From Burkholderiales bacterium (GTDB taxonomy: Bacteria > Pseudomonadota > Gammaproteobacteria > Burkholderiales > SG8-41): a DNA stretch of 64,000 nt. The notes beneath the pieces are model-generated. The model did not search any database, was not told the DNA's origin, and saw only the letters and a program-made list of their open reading frames with translations. Made by a program: the position numbers and the translations under genes. The stretch is from assembly GCA_019634975.1 (NCBI GenBank), contig JAHCAI010000013.1:1-64000 (forward strand). The letters are read 5' to 3'. Positions within the stretch are counted from its first letter, which is position 1. Every line of letters starts with the position of its first letter. This document shows, piece after piece, positions 29,219 to 37,722 of the stretch.

Positions 29219-30133
29219 TCATTCGCCGAACCGCAACTGGCTGTCAGCGGCGAAGCTTTGTTCAACGAAATCCACGAACATTTTGACCTTGGGCAATGGG
29301 TAGCGCTGGTGCTGGAACACCGCAAAAAGCAGGCGCGGCGCCGGGGTGTGGCTTGACATCAACGGCAGCAGGCGTGAAGCGGCGATGTCGGCGTTCACAA
29401 TGAACGCGGGCAGCAATCCGATACCTGAGCCTTCAAGCAGCGCTTCGCGCAGCACAATGCTGTTGTTGCAGCGGTAGTTGCCTTTGACGCGTGTCACGGA
29501 TTTCCCTTCCGCGCCTGTGAAATGCCATTCTTCCGGAGATTCGCCGCGGGTGTACACAATGCAGTTGTGCCGGTGCAGGTCCTGGGGGGTTGCGGGCTCG
29601 CCGCAACGCTGCACGTAGACCGGTGCTGCACAAAGTATCCTTTTGAGGCGGGCGATCTGCCGCGAAGCCAGGCTGGAATCCGGCGGCGAGGCGGTGATGC
29701 GCAGCGCCACGTCGAAACCTTCCTCAACAGGATCGGTGAAACGATCGTTGAGCGTCAGTTCGATTGTGACTTCCGGGTGGCGCGCAAGGAATGTCGAGAT
29801 GACCCGTCCCAGATGCGCTGCACCCAGTGATAGCGGCGCCCGTACTTTCAACAGGCCACGCGGGGCGGGGTACTGCTGGTTGACGCTGGTTTCAGCGTTG
29901 TCAATTTCTTCCAGGATCTGGCCGCATTTTTCGTAATAGGTATGGCCTGCGTCGGTCAGGTTCATGCGCCGGGTGGTGCGGATGAGGAGTTGAGCGCCAA
30001 GATGATTTTCCAGATAAATCAGATACTTGCTGATCGAAGCGTTTGACATTTCCAGGTGTCGCGCTGCAGCAGAAAAGCTGCCGAGTTCGACCACTTTGCG
30101 AAAAACGTTCATGGCAATTAATCGATCCATCAC
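29219..30133 (-). CDS. LysR-family transcriptional regulator
   Basis: LTTR of 304 residues: an N-terminal winged helix (about 1-60: MNVFRKVVELGSFSAAARHL, ASISKYLIYLENHLGAQLLI) and a periplasmic-binding-like effector domain from about 90. The ISKYLIYLENHLG recognition helix resembles the CrgA/DsdC-like subgroup. It is divergent from the amidohydrolase gene (126 bases between them), so it probably controls the amidohydrolase-Bug-Bug genes in response to their substrate. Confidence 0.92.
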   Translation of the reverse strand: MMDRLIAMNVFRKVVELGSFSAAARHLEMSNASISKYLIYLENHLGAQLLIRTTRRMNLTDAGHTYYEKCGQILEEIDNAETSVNQQYPAPRGLLKVRAPLSLGAAHLGRVISTFLARHPEVTIELTLNDRFTDPVEEGFDVALRITASPPDSSLASRQIARLKRILCAAPVYVQRCGEPATPQDLHRHNCIVYTRGESPEEWHFTGAEGKSVTRVKGNYRCNNSIVLREALLEGSGIGLLPAFIVNADIAASRLLPLMSSHTPAPRLLFAVFQHQRYPLPKVKMFVDFVEQSFAADSQLRFGE

Positions 30134-30259
30134 ATTGTTTCCTGCAACGAAAAACTGAATTTATAAAATCCATCTTTATTGTGCAATTGGAAAGTGTCAT
30201 GTTTGCAAGCTCTCAGGCGTGTTTGGACCTGGTTCATTTTTATATTTTTGGGGGCATGC

Positions 30260-31669
30260 ATGAAGCGCACTTTGATCAGAAACGCCACCGTCCTGAGCAT
30301 GGATCCCGCCATCGGGGATCTGCACGGCGCGGACGTGCTGATTGCCGGTGACAGGATTGCAGAAGTTGCGCGCAGCATCGGCATCGATGATGCCGAGGTC
30401 ATCGATGCCAGCGGCATGATCGCGATCCCGGGTCTGGTCAATGCGCACATCCATACCTGGGAATTTCCTTTGCGCGGCATCGGCGCCAACTGGGTCAGCA
30501 AGCGCGACTATCACGGCAACATGCATCGCAATATGGCGATGCATTTCAAGGCGGAAGACGTGCGCATTGCCAATCTGCTGGGGGCGCTCAACCAGATCAA
30601 TCATGGCGCAACCACCATATTTGACTGGTGTCATATCGTCCGCGATGCGGAGATGACGGATGCCGCCATAGAAGGATTGGAGGAATCGGGCATTCGCGCA
30701 GTGTTTGCGCGCGGCACGGTCAAACCGCCCGTGCGTGATGGGCAAGTGCCATACTACGACATCCCGTTTCCCCGGGAGGAAATCCGCCGTCTGCGTACCG
30801 GCCGCCTCGCATCCGACGACCGGTTGGTGACTCTGGCCATGGCGATACTCGGCCCGGACTATGCGGCATACGACGTATGCGTGCAGGACATCCGGCTGGC
30901 TCGCGAATACGGCCTGGTCAACAGCGCCCACACATGGGCTCGCAAGGGGCAGCGCAAGCTGGAGGACGGCATGTGGCGTCTCGCCAAGGAAGGGTTGCTC
31001 GGTCCTGACCACAACATCGCGCATGGAAACTGCCTTGAGGATGACGAACTCAAAATGGTGCTCGATGCCGGTTGCACGGTTTCTGCGACCAACTTTACGG
31101 AGATGTTCAACAGCGAACGGGTCGCCATGCTGGGGCGCCTGCTCAAGCTTGGACACATGCCGTCACTGGGGTCGGACTGCGATCCGTATTTCAACGGTTC
31201 AATGATGTGGGTCATGCGTCACGCCTTCCAGCATCAGCGCGAGATTGACAACCGGATCTTGCATGAGCAGGGAAAATGGCCCGCCGTCGACAGCCAGCAC
31301 GCCACGCATACTCGCGACGCGCTCGAATGGGCAACTACCGGAGGTGCCAAAATGCTCAGGATGGAGCACAGGATCGGTTCCATCACGCCTGGCAAGCAGG
31401 CCGATCTGGTGCTGATCAACGCCCGCAGCATGAACGTGTTCCCCGTGCTGCCCGGAGGTGACGCGGCGCATGCGGTAGTGCTTTATGCCGAGGCGGCGGA
31501 TATCGACACCGTCATGATCGCCGGCAGGCCGGCAAAACGCGGCGGCAAACTGCTTTTTCCTGAAACCAGGTTGGCGGAGATGCAGGACAGGCTGCTTGCT
31601 TCGCGCGAGCGCATCATGCGCGACGGCAGTTACGTTTATCAGCCGGCACCGCGTGGCCCGCGGCCGTGA
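30260..31669 (+). CDS. ATZ/TRZ-type amidohydrolase
   Basis: Metal-dependent hydrolase of 469 residues in the AtzA/TrzN/SsnA/guanine-deaminase branch. Metal ligands are visible: HxH in LVNAHIHTWEF, His in LVNSAHTWAR, His in NIAHGNCL and Asp in PSLGSDCDPYF. The C-terminal GKQADLVLINA strand completes the composite domain. Such enzymes hydrolyse C-N or C-Cl bonds of N-heterocycles or cyclic amides. The substrate here is unknown. ATG 30260 (MKRTLIRNATVL) is the family-like start. The first gene of a set with two Bug binding proteins, it is probably induced through the divergent LysR regulator. Confidence 0.88.
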   Translation: MKRTLIRNATVLSMDPAIGDLHGADVLIAGDRIAEVARSIGIDDAEVIDASGMIAIPGLVNAHIHTWEFPLRGIGANWVSKRDYHGNMHRNMAMHFKAEDVRIANLLGALNQINHGATTIFDWCHIVRDAEMTDAAIEGLEESGIRAVFARGTVKPPVRDGQVPYYDIPFPREEIRRLRTGRLASDDRLVTLAMAILGPDYAAYDVCVQDIRLAREYGLVNSAHTWARKGQRKLEDGMWRLAKEGLLGPDHNIAHGNCLEDDELKMVLDAGCTVSATNFTEMFNSERVAMLGRLLKLGHMPSLGSDCDPYFNGSMMWVMRHAFQHQREIDNRILHEQGKWPAVDSQHATHTRDALEWATTGGAKMLRMEHRIGSITPGKQADLVLINARSMNVFPVLPGGDAAHAVVLYAEAADIDTVMIAGRPAKRGGKLLFPETRLAEMQDRLLASRERIMRDGSYVYQPAPRGPRP

Positions 31670-31717
31670 CGCCGGCCGGTTGAACGCCGGATAGGATCCA
31701 CAACTGGGAGTGGGCTC

Positions 31718-32692
31718 ATGAAACCTAACCCGATGCTGCAGATGACCCTGTTGCTGGTGTCCGCTTTGTGCGGTTTTTCCGTCCACGCACAGCAGAAATG
31801 GCCGACAAAGCCGATACGCATGGTGCATGGATTCATCTCCGGTGGTTCGGTCGACATCACTGCCCGCCTGCTTGCCGTGCACATGTCGGAAATGCTCGGC
31901 CAGCAGGTCATCGTCGATGGCAGGCCGGGTGCGGGAGGAACGGTTGGGGCGGGGATTGTGGCCCGCGGTGAACCCGATGGCCATACCCTTTTCCTCATGG
32001 CCTCGGGGCATGCCACTTCGGTGGGGTTGTACCGGAGCCTGCCGTACGACGCCGTCAGGGATTTCACGATGATTTCCATGGTTGCGGCGAATCCCTTCGT
32101 AATGGCATCTGCGAGCACTTATCCCGCGCAGTCGGTCGCCGACGTATTGCGCATGGCCAAGGAGGCGCCGGGCAAAATCAATTACGGAACCGGCGGTGTT
32201 GGTACGGGCATGCATCTCGCGTCCGTGCTGTTCCAGTCGCGTGCAGGTGTCAGGCTGAACCACATTCCTTACAAGGGTGGCAACGCCGCCCCCATGGCGC
32301 TGCTTTCCGGGGAAATTCCGATCATCTTCAACACACCTGCAGGGGTGGACGCGCATGTCACGAGCGGCAGGATGCGCGCGCTGGCGATAACGACCGGCAA
32401 GCGCTTCAGCATGTGGCCGAATGTGCCTGCCATGGCCGAAACCATTCCGGGCTTCGACGTGCGTGGCTGGTATGCGCTTGCCGCGCCAAAGGAATTGCCG
32501 GCGTCGCTTGTGAAACGCCTTAACGACGTGGTGCAGGCAACGCTGAGACGCACGGAGGTATCCGGCAAGCTGGTGCAGCTCGGAGCGGAGGTCACGCCAA
32601 GCACGGCGGGGGATGCTCAGAAATTTTTGGCATCAGAAGTGGCACGCTGGGTGAGATTGATACGCGAAGAGAATATCCCGCAGCAGAACTGA
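31718..32692 (+). CDS. Bug/TctC-family periplasmic solute-binding protein (1)
   Basis: 324 residues with a Sec signal peptide (hydrophobic core MTLLLVSALCGFSV, cleavage after VHA). The Bug fold motifs are RPGAGGTVGAG, PYDAVRDFTMISMV and the C-terminal ASEVARWVRLI. A GGGAG site precedes the ATG. Bug proteins bind carboxylates, amides or related ligands. No TctA/TctB membrane genes are nearby, as is common for orphan Bugs. The first strand loop reads MVHGFISGG where most Bugs have PFPPGG or PFAAGG. Confidence 0.92.
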   Translation: MKPNPMLQMTLLLVSALCGFSVHAQQKWPTKPIRMVHGFISGGSVDITARLLAVHMSEMLGQQVIVDGRPGAGGTVGAGIVARGEPDGHTLFLMASGHATSVGLYRSLPYDAVRDFTMISMVAANPFVMASASTYPAQSVADVLRMAKEAPGKINYGTGGVGTGMHLASVLFQSRAGVRLNHIPYKGGNAAPMALLSGEIPIIFNTPAGVDAHVTSGRMRALAITTGKRFSMWPNVPAMAETIPGFDVRGWYALAAPKELPASLVKRLNDVVQATLRRTEVSGKLVQLGAEVTPSTAGDAQKFLASEVARWVRLIREENIPQQN

Positions 32693-32706
32693 AAGGGGGC
32701 GAAAAA

Positions 32707-33690
32707 ATGAGACGCCCCGTTGCATTCCGCGTTCATGCCCTGGGTGTGCTGGGGGTACTTTTCCTGATCGCGCAGTCTGCAGTGGCGCAGCAGGGGGCTG
32801 CCCGCAACATCCGCCTGCTGCACGGCTTTCTTGCTGGCGGCAATGTCGATCTCAACGCGCGCCTCATTGCCGCGCCGATGTCTGAGCTTCTGGGGCAGCA
32901 AATCGTTGTCGAGGGCAGGCCAGGTGCGGGAGGCACGATTGCTGCTGCGCAGGTGGCTCGCAGCAGCGCTGACGACTATATGCTGTTTTTGGCGGCTGGC
33001 GGGCACGCGAGCCCGCCTTCGCTTTATCGTTCACTGCCTTACGATGCCGTGAAGGATTTCACCTACATCACGATGGTTACCGGTAATCCTTATATTCTGG
33101 TTATCCATCCGTCGTTTCCAGGCAAGACAGTGCCGGATCTGGTGCGAATGGCGAGGAGGGATCCTGGCAGGATAGATTACGCCACTGCCGGTATCGGTAC
33201 CGGCATGCATTTGGTATCGGTACTGTTTCAGTCGCGCTTGAATCTTAGACTCAATCACATCGCATACCGTGGAGGCATGGCTACGCCCACTGCCGTGATG
33301 GCTGGCGAAGTGCCCATGATGTTCGGAACTCCGGGAGAGGTTCAGACCCAGGTCGATGCCGGCAAACTCCGGGTAATCGCAGTGACCACCGCTCAGCGCT
33401 GGAAGCCGATGCCGGACGTACCCACTCTTTCGGAGACCGTGTTGCCCGGTTTTGACATTCGGGGCTGGTCGGCGCTGGCTGCTTCGCCCAATTTGCCGTC
33501 AGCCGTTGCGGCAAAGCTCAATGAAGCCGCACGCACGGCGCTGAATCGACAGGATGTGATTCAGAAATTCCTGGCCAAGGGCAGCGACATCAATCCCACG
33601 TCGCCGGAGGATGCGCGGAATTTTGTTGCCGGCGAGGTTGCGCGCTGGGCCAAGGTCATTCGAGACGAGGGCATTCCACCGCAAAACTGA
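32707..33690 (+). CDS. Bug/TctC-family periplasmic solute-binding protein (2)
   Basis: 327 residues, a tandem paralogue of the preceding gene, 14 bases downstream. The signal peptide is cleaved probably after AVA (FLIAQSAVAQQ). RPGAGGTIAAAQ, PYDAVKDFTYITMV, GTGMHLVSVLFQSR and the C-terminal VAGEVARWAKVIRDEGIPPQN are conserved with its neighbour. It shares the unusual LLHGFLAGGNVD ligand loop. The ligand is probably the substrate or product of the upstream amidohydrolase. Confidence 0.92.
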   Translation: MRRPVAFRVHALGVLGVLFLIAQSAVAQQGAARNIRLLHGFLAGGNVDLNARLIAAPMSELLGQQIVVEGRPGAGGTIAAAQVARSSADDYMLFLAAGGHASPPSLYRSLPYDAVKDFTYITMVTGNPYILVIHPSFPGKTVPDLVRMARRDPGRIDYATAGIGTGMHLVSVLFQSRLNLRLNHIAYRGGMATPTAVMAGEVPMMFGTPGEVQTQVDAGKLRVIAVTTAQRWKPMPDVPTLSETVLPGFDIRGWSALAASPNLPSAVAAKLNEAARTALNRQDVIQKFLAKGSDINPTSPEDARNFVAGEVARWAKVIRDEGIPPQN

Positions 33691-33981
33691 ATTGTAATGT
33701 GCCGTGATTGCGGCCCTCAAGGCGGGTCGGGAGTGCGGTTCGTCTGCCTGCTCCGCAACGAATTCCGATCGGCATTGATCTTTGAATCAAGCGCTGCCGC
33801 GTGTCTGCCTTCGTGCGTGGCCCCTTGGTTCGTAAGGCAACCCGCCCGGCTCCATTTCCCGGCGGCATGGTCGAGACGTCGCGTTCGATTTCTTGCGCCG
33901 GATTCTTGCGGTGACGGGTAGTATTCCGGAAACTGCTATATAGTGCGGCAGGGAATCTAACCGGGCGGCAGGGGGGCGCGC
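33691..33981 (+). promoter_or_regulatory. Upstream region of the FMN oxidoreductase gene
   Basis: About 290 bases without a gene. Its last 65 bases (from about 33917) are the sequence also found in decayed form upstream of 29019. They include TATATA at 33937-33942, a plausible -10 element, and the small palindrome TTCCGGAA at 33924-33931. A -35 element is not clear. Confidence 0.45.
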
Positions 33982-35499
33982 ATGGGCGATATCATGAGTG
34001 TGCTGTCATACGGCATCGGCACGGTGCTGGGCTTCCTGATCATCGGCGGGCTGATCTTCCTGATCATCCATGATGTGACGCAGAAGAAACACACGGTCCT
34101 GCGCAACTATCCCGTCGTCGGGCGCCTGCGTTTCTTTTTCGAGGACCTCGGCGAATATTTCCGGCAGTACTTTTTCGCCAATGACCGGGAGGAGATGCCT
34201 TTCAACCGCGCGACCCGGGGCTGGGTCTACAAAAGCGCGAAGAACGAGGGGGGCATCATCGGTTTCGGATCGACCAATGACCTCAGCAGTCCCGGATCGA
34301 TCCTGTTCGTGAACCATCCCTATCCCGTGCTGGAGGAGGACAGGCTGCCGACGCCCTCGGTGCTGATCGGCGACGGTTACTGCGAGCAGCCCTTCGAGGC
34401 CAAATCCATCGTCAACATCAGCGGCATGAGCTATGGCGCGATTTCGCAGCCGGCGGTGGAGGCGCTGTCGCGGGGCGCGGCGCTCGCCGGATGCTGGCTG
34501 GACACCGGAGAGGGCGGGCTGTCGCCCCATCACCTGTCCGGCGGCTGCGACATCATCATGCAGATCGGCACCGCCAAATACGGCATCCGGGAACTCGACG
34601 GCAGTTTCTCGCCGGCAAAGGCGAAGGAACTGGCGAAGCACGTCAGGGCTTTCGAGATCAAGCTGTCGCAGGGCGCCAAGCCCGGCAAGGGCGGGGTGCT
34701 TCCGGGCGGGAAGGTCACCGCGGAGATTGCCCGCATTCGCGGCATAGCCGAAGGCCAGGATTCGATCAGCCCCAACCGCCACCATGACATCGCGAATGTC
34801 GACGACCTGCTCGACAAGGTCGCCCATGTCCGGAACCTGACCGGGCGCCCGGTCGGCATCAAGACCGCGATCGGCGGCTGGGCGTTCATGAATGAGCTGT
34901 GCGAGGCCATATTGCGCCGCGGGCGCGAGTTCGCCCCGGATTTCATTGCGATCGACGGCGGCGAGGGCGGCACCGGCGCCGCGCCACAGACGCTGATGGA
35001 TCACATGGCGCTGCCGATCGCGGAAGCGCTGCCGCGGGTGGTCGATTCGCTGATCCAGGCCGACCTGCGGGACCGGGTGCGCATCATTGCAGCGGGCAAG
35101 CTCGTGACTTCGGCCAAGGCGGCCTGGGCGCTGTGCGTCGGCGCGGATTTCGTCAACAGCGCCCGCGGCTTCATGTTCGCGCTGGGCTGCATCCAGGCGC
35201 TGCGCTGCCACCAGAACACCTGCCCGACCGGCATCACCACCCACAACAAGCGCCTGCAGCGCGGCCTGGTGGTGGCGGAGAAGTACCTGCGGGTGGCGAA
35301 TTACTGCAACAACATGAACAAGGAAATCGACATGATTGCGCACGCCTGCGGCTGCCGCCATGCGCGTGAGCTCAAGCGCGAACATGTGCGCATCGTGCAG
35401 ACCGCCAACCAGAGCATTGCGCTGAACATGCTCTATCCGTATCCGGAGGCGGGTTACCGGCGCAAAGCCGAGGGTGCACAGCCCGGAATGGCGGCCTGA
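33982..35499 (+). CDS. FMN-binding glutamate-synthase-like protein
   Basis: 505 residues with one N-terminal membrane helix (about 10-32, GTVLGFLIIGGLIFLIIHD) and a glutamate synthase central/FMN domain. Features are ISGMSYGAISQPAVEALSRG, DTGEGGLSPHH, IDGGEGGTGAAPQ and the cysteine cluster CHQNTCPTGITT, which would carry a 3Fe-4S centre. It lacks the glutaminase and GltD partners, so it is not a complete GOGAT. Members of this membrane-anchored family have no settled function. An alternative start is ATG 33994. A decayed copy of its 5' end lies at 28945-29210. Confidence 0.88.
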   Translation: MGDIMSVLSYGIGTVLGFLIIGGLIFLIIHDVTQKKHTVLRNYPVVGRLRFFFEDLGEYFRQYFFANDREEMPFNRATRGWVYKSAKNEGGIIGFGSTNDLSSPGSILFVNHPYPVLEEDRLPTPSVLIGDGYCEQPFEAKSIVNISGMSYGAISQPAVEALSRGAALAGCWLDTGEGGLSPHHLSGGCDIIMQIGTAKYGIRELDGSFSPAKAKELAKHVRAFEIKLSQGAKPGKGGVLPGGKVTAEIARIRGIAEGQDSISPNRHHDIANVDDLLDKVAHVRNLTGRPVGIKTAIGGWAFMNELCEAILRRGREFAPDFIAIDGGEGGTGAAPQTLMDHMALPIAEALPRVVDSLIQADLRDRVRIIAAGKLVTSAKAAWALCVGADFVNSARGFMFALGCIQALRCHQNTCPTGITTHNKRLQRGLVVAEKYLRVANYCNNMNKEIDMIAHACGCRHARELKREHVRIVQTANQSIALNMLYPYPEAGYRRKAEGAQPGMAA

Positions 35500-35677
35500 G
35501 GCGCTGCAGCCCGGAATTTTGCGCCGCAGCATCGCCGACCGCAGCCATGCCCGCGTTTCTGCTGGGCCGTCCCCAAAAAACTTTTATGGCAGAGGCCTCT
35601 TTACAAGCATGGGCCTGCGCGACATTCTGAGTGCGTTGCGCCGGCCCGTCGGCGTGCACCCGGGGGAGAAAAAAATC

Positions 35678-36967
35678 ATGTCGGACAAATTGACCGAACA
35701 CAGGCATTCAGATTCCGGTATCACGGTGACGCGCCGCGATTTCATCACGCGGGTCGCCGGCACCGGTGCCGCGGTGGCTGCGGGCACCGCGGGATTTGCC
35801 GCGCTGGCACAGGCCCAGGGTGCGCCGAAGCCCCAGGCGGCCGCGGCGCCCAAACCGCCGGCCGATCCGGCGGGCACCATCAGCAACGACGCGGTCAAGG
35901 CGGAGAAGGTGCCGGAGATGCAGTACCACTCCGAGCGTCCGTTGACCGGCAGCGTGTCCGCCGAACACCACAATTACGCGGTGACGCCGACCGATCGCAT
36001 GTTCGTGCGCAACAACCTGCTGACGCCCGACCTGTCCGAAGCGACACACAAGCTGACCATCAAGGGCCTGGTGGACAGGGAGCTGGTTTTCTCGATGGCG
36101 GAACTGAAGAAGGCCTTTCCGGCGGTCACGCTGCAGGGCATGGTGGAATGCGCCGGCTCGGGCCGGCAGAACTTCGTGCCGGCCGCGAGCGGCACGCGCT
36201 GGCTGCCGACCGGCGGCATGGGCTGCCCGCGCTGGACCGGCGTGCGCCTGCGCGACGTGCTGAATGCCGCCGGCATCAAGCCAAATGCCGTGCATGTGGC
36301 AGGCCAGGGCGGCGACTTCGGCGTGATTGCCACTGCGGCGCCGGTGATCCGCTCGATTCCGCTGTCCAAGGCCATGGATTCCGACACGCTGATTGCCTGG
36401 GGCATGAACGACGGGCCGCTGCCCAAGGTGCACGGTTTTCCGCTGCGCCTGGTCGCCCCGGGATGGGTCGGTTCGGCCTCGACCAAGTGGCTGCATACGC
36501 TGACCGTGCTCGACGCGCCGTTCAAGGGCACTTACATGGACAGCAGCTACCGCATTCCGAAGCATCCGGTGAAACCCGGCGAACGCATGCCCAAGGATGC
36601 TGTCAGCACCGAAGCCTGGCCGGTCAAGTCGATGATCACCCATCCGGCGCCCAATGTCGCCTTCAAGGTCGGCAAGCCGGTGCTGGTCGAGGGCCGGGCC
36701 TGGGTCGGCGAGGGCGACATCGACCGCGTCGAGGTGTCGTTCAATGAAGGCCAGACCTGGCAGCGTGCAATGATCAATTCCGGCGGCGACAAGTACGCCT
36801 GGCGCATCTTCAGCTTCGAGTTCGTGCCGAAGAATCCCGGTTACACGACGGTGCTGGCCCGCGCCACCGACAGCCGCGGCAATGTCCAGCCGATGCAGTC
36901 GACCTGGAATCCGCTGGGTTACTTCTGGAACGCCATCCACCGCGTGGGTTTTGTCGTCGAAACATGA
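35678..36967 (+). CDS. sorA: Sulfite dehydrogenase molybdopterin subunit (SorA/SoxC type)
   Basis: Periplasmic sulfite oxidase-family enzyme of 429 residues. A twin-arginine signal (VTRRDFITRVAGTGAAVAAG) is followed by an Ala/Pro linker. The molybdopterin domain has the Mo-ligand Cys in GMVECAGSGRQ (about 158), and a C-terminal Mo-co dimerisation domain follows (ALVEGRAWVGEG-like beta sheet, FEFVPKNPGYTTVL). ATG 35678 has a GGGGGAGA site. The long upstream extension of the frame is not used. The gene overlaps the diheme cytochrome gene by four bases, so the pair probably passes electrons from sulfite to cytochrome c. SoxC is an alternative, but no sox genes are in view. Confidence 0.88.
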   Translation: MSDKLTEHRHSDSGITVTRRDFITRVAGTGAAVAAGTAGFAALAQAQGAPKPQAAAAPKPPADPAGTISNDAVKAEKVPEMQYHSERPLTGSVSAEHHNYAVTPTDRMFVRNNLLTPDLSEATHKLTIKGLVDRELVFSMAELKKAFPAVTLQGMVECAGSGRQNFVPAASGTRWLPTGGMGCPRWTGVRLRDVLNAAGIKPNAVHVAGQGGDFGVIATAAPVIRSIPLSKAMDSDTLIAWGMNDGPLPKVHGFPLRLVAPGWVGSASTKWLHTLTVLDAPFKGTYMDSSYRIPKHPVKPGERMPKDAVSTEAWPVKSMITHPAPNVAFKVGKPVLVEGRAWVGEGDIDRVEVSFNEGQTWQRAMINSGGDKYAWRIFSFEFVPKNPGYTTVLARATDSRGNVQPMQSTWNPLGYFWNAIHRVGFVVET

Positions 36968-37581
36968 CCATCCACCGCAACTTTTTTCCGGCCGCCTTCG
37001 CCGCGGCCGTTTTTTTGGCGCATTCGGGCATGGCCATCGCCCCTTTGGCCGCCCAGGAGCAGGAGCCGCCGCGCACGCTGGTGCAGGGCAGGGGGGTGGA
37101 GCTGACGACGGCACGCTGCGTGATCTGCCATGACGCGCAGCACATCACGCGGGCGAAACTGTCGCGCGAAGAGTGGGCGTTCAACGTCAAGAACATGATC
37201 GAGCGCGGCGCGCCGATCACGCCGGAGGAGATTCCGCAGATCGTCGATTACCTCGCGACGTATTACAGCCGCGACTCCGCGCCGCCGGCGGAGTCCGCGG
37301 CGGCGGAAGCGCCGGTGGCTGCCGCAGCCGAGGATCCCGCGCAGCGATTGCTGACGGCCAATGCCTGCATCGCCTGCCATGCGGTCGACCGCCGGCTGGT
37401 GGGTCCCGGTTTCCGCGAGATTGCGCAGCGTTACCGCGGCGATTCCGCGGCGTCCGAACTGCTGGCCCGCAAGATCCGTGATGGCGGCGCGGGCGCCTGG
37501 GGCCAGGTGCCGATGCCGCCCCACCCGCAGCTGACTGCGGCGGACCTGGGCCTGATGGTGTCCTGGATCATGAAGCAGTGA
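36964..37581 (+). CDS. Diheme cytochrome c, probable SorB-like electron acceptor
   Basis: 205 residues with a signal peptide (cleavage near PLAAQ). There are two CXXCH haem sites, CVICH (about 55) and CIACH (about 138), separated by an Ala/Glu/Pro linker. The second domain resembles class I cytochrome c (ANACIACHAVDRRLVGPGF, methionine ligand probably in GQVPMPPHP). Translation is coupled to the molybdoenzyme by ATGA overlap. SorB of Starkeya is monohaem, so this is a two-haem variant or fusion. Confidence 0.85.
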   Translation: MTIHRNFFPAAFAAAVFLAHSGMAIAPLAAQEQEPPRTLVQGRGVELTTARCVICHDAQHITRAKLSREEWAFNVKNMIERGAPITPEEIPQIVDYLATYYSRDSAPPAESAAAEAPVAAAAEDPAQRLLTANACIACHAVDRRLVGPGFREIAQRYRGDSAASELLARKIRDGGAGAWGQVPMPPHPQLTAADLGLMVSWIMKQ

Positions 37582-37599
37582 GCAGTCTGCAGTGGTGTT

Positions 37600-37640
37600 G
37601 TTTTTAAGTATTTGTTTTAATTGATATTTTTATGAATTCC
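37600..37640 (+). repeat. AT-rich intergenic element, copy A
   Basis: TAAGTATTTGTTTTAATTGA from 37605, then a T-rich tail to GAATTCC. It matches copy B at 50340 in nearly every position of the first 30 bases. It lies after the cytochrome gene and just before the heat-shock promoter of clpB. Confidence 0.65.
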
Positions 37641-37659
37641 TGAGCGCGGCTCCGGCGCT

Positions 37660-37689
37660 CATTGAAAACCGCCGCAGCCTGCCCCATGT
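37660..37689 (+). promoter_or_regulatory. Sigma-32 heat-shock promoter of clpB
   Basis: TTGAAA (37662-37667) and CCCCATGT (37682-37689) with a 14-base spacer match the sigma-32 consensus CTTGAA-N(11-18)-CCCCATNT; only the first base of the -35 differs. It lies 34 bases upstream of the clpB start. Confidence 0.8.
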
Positions 37690-37722
37690 CAGGAGTATCC
37701 GATTACCGGCATTGGGGCAAAC

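Noticed and set aside
30134..30259. LysR operator in the divergent interval
   Set aside because: The interval is AT-rich and ATTGTGCAAT is a partial palindrome, but I could not place a T-N11-A box with confidence.
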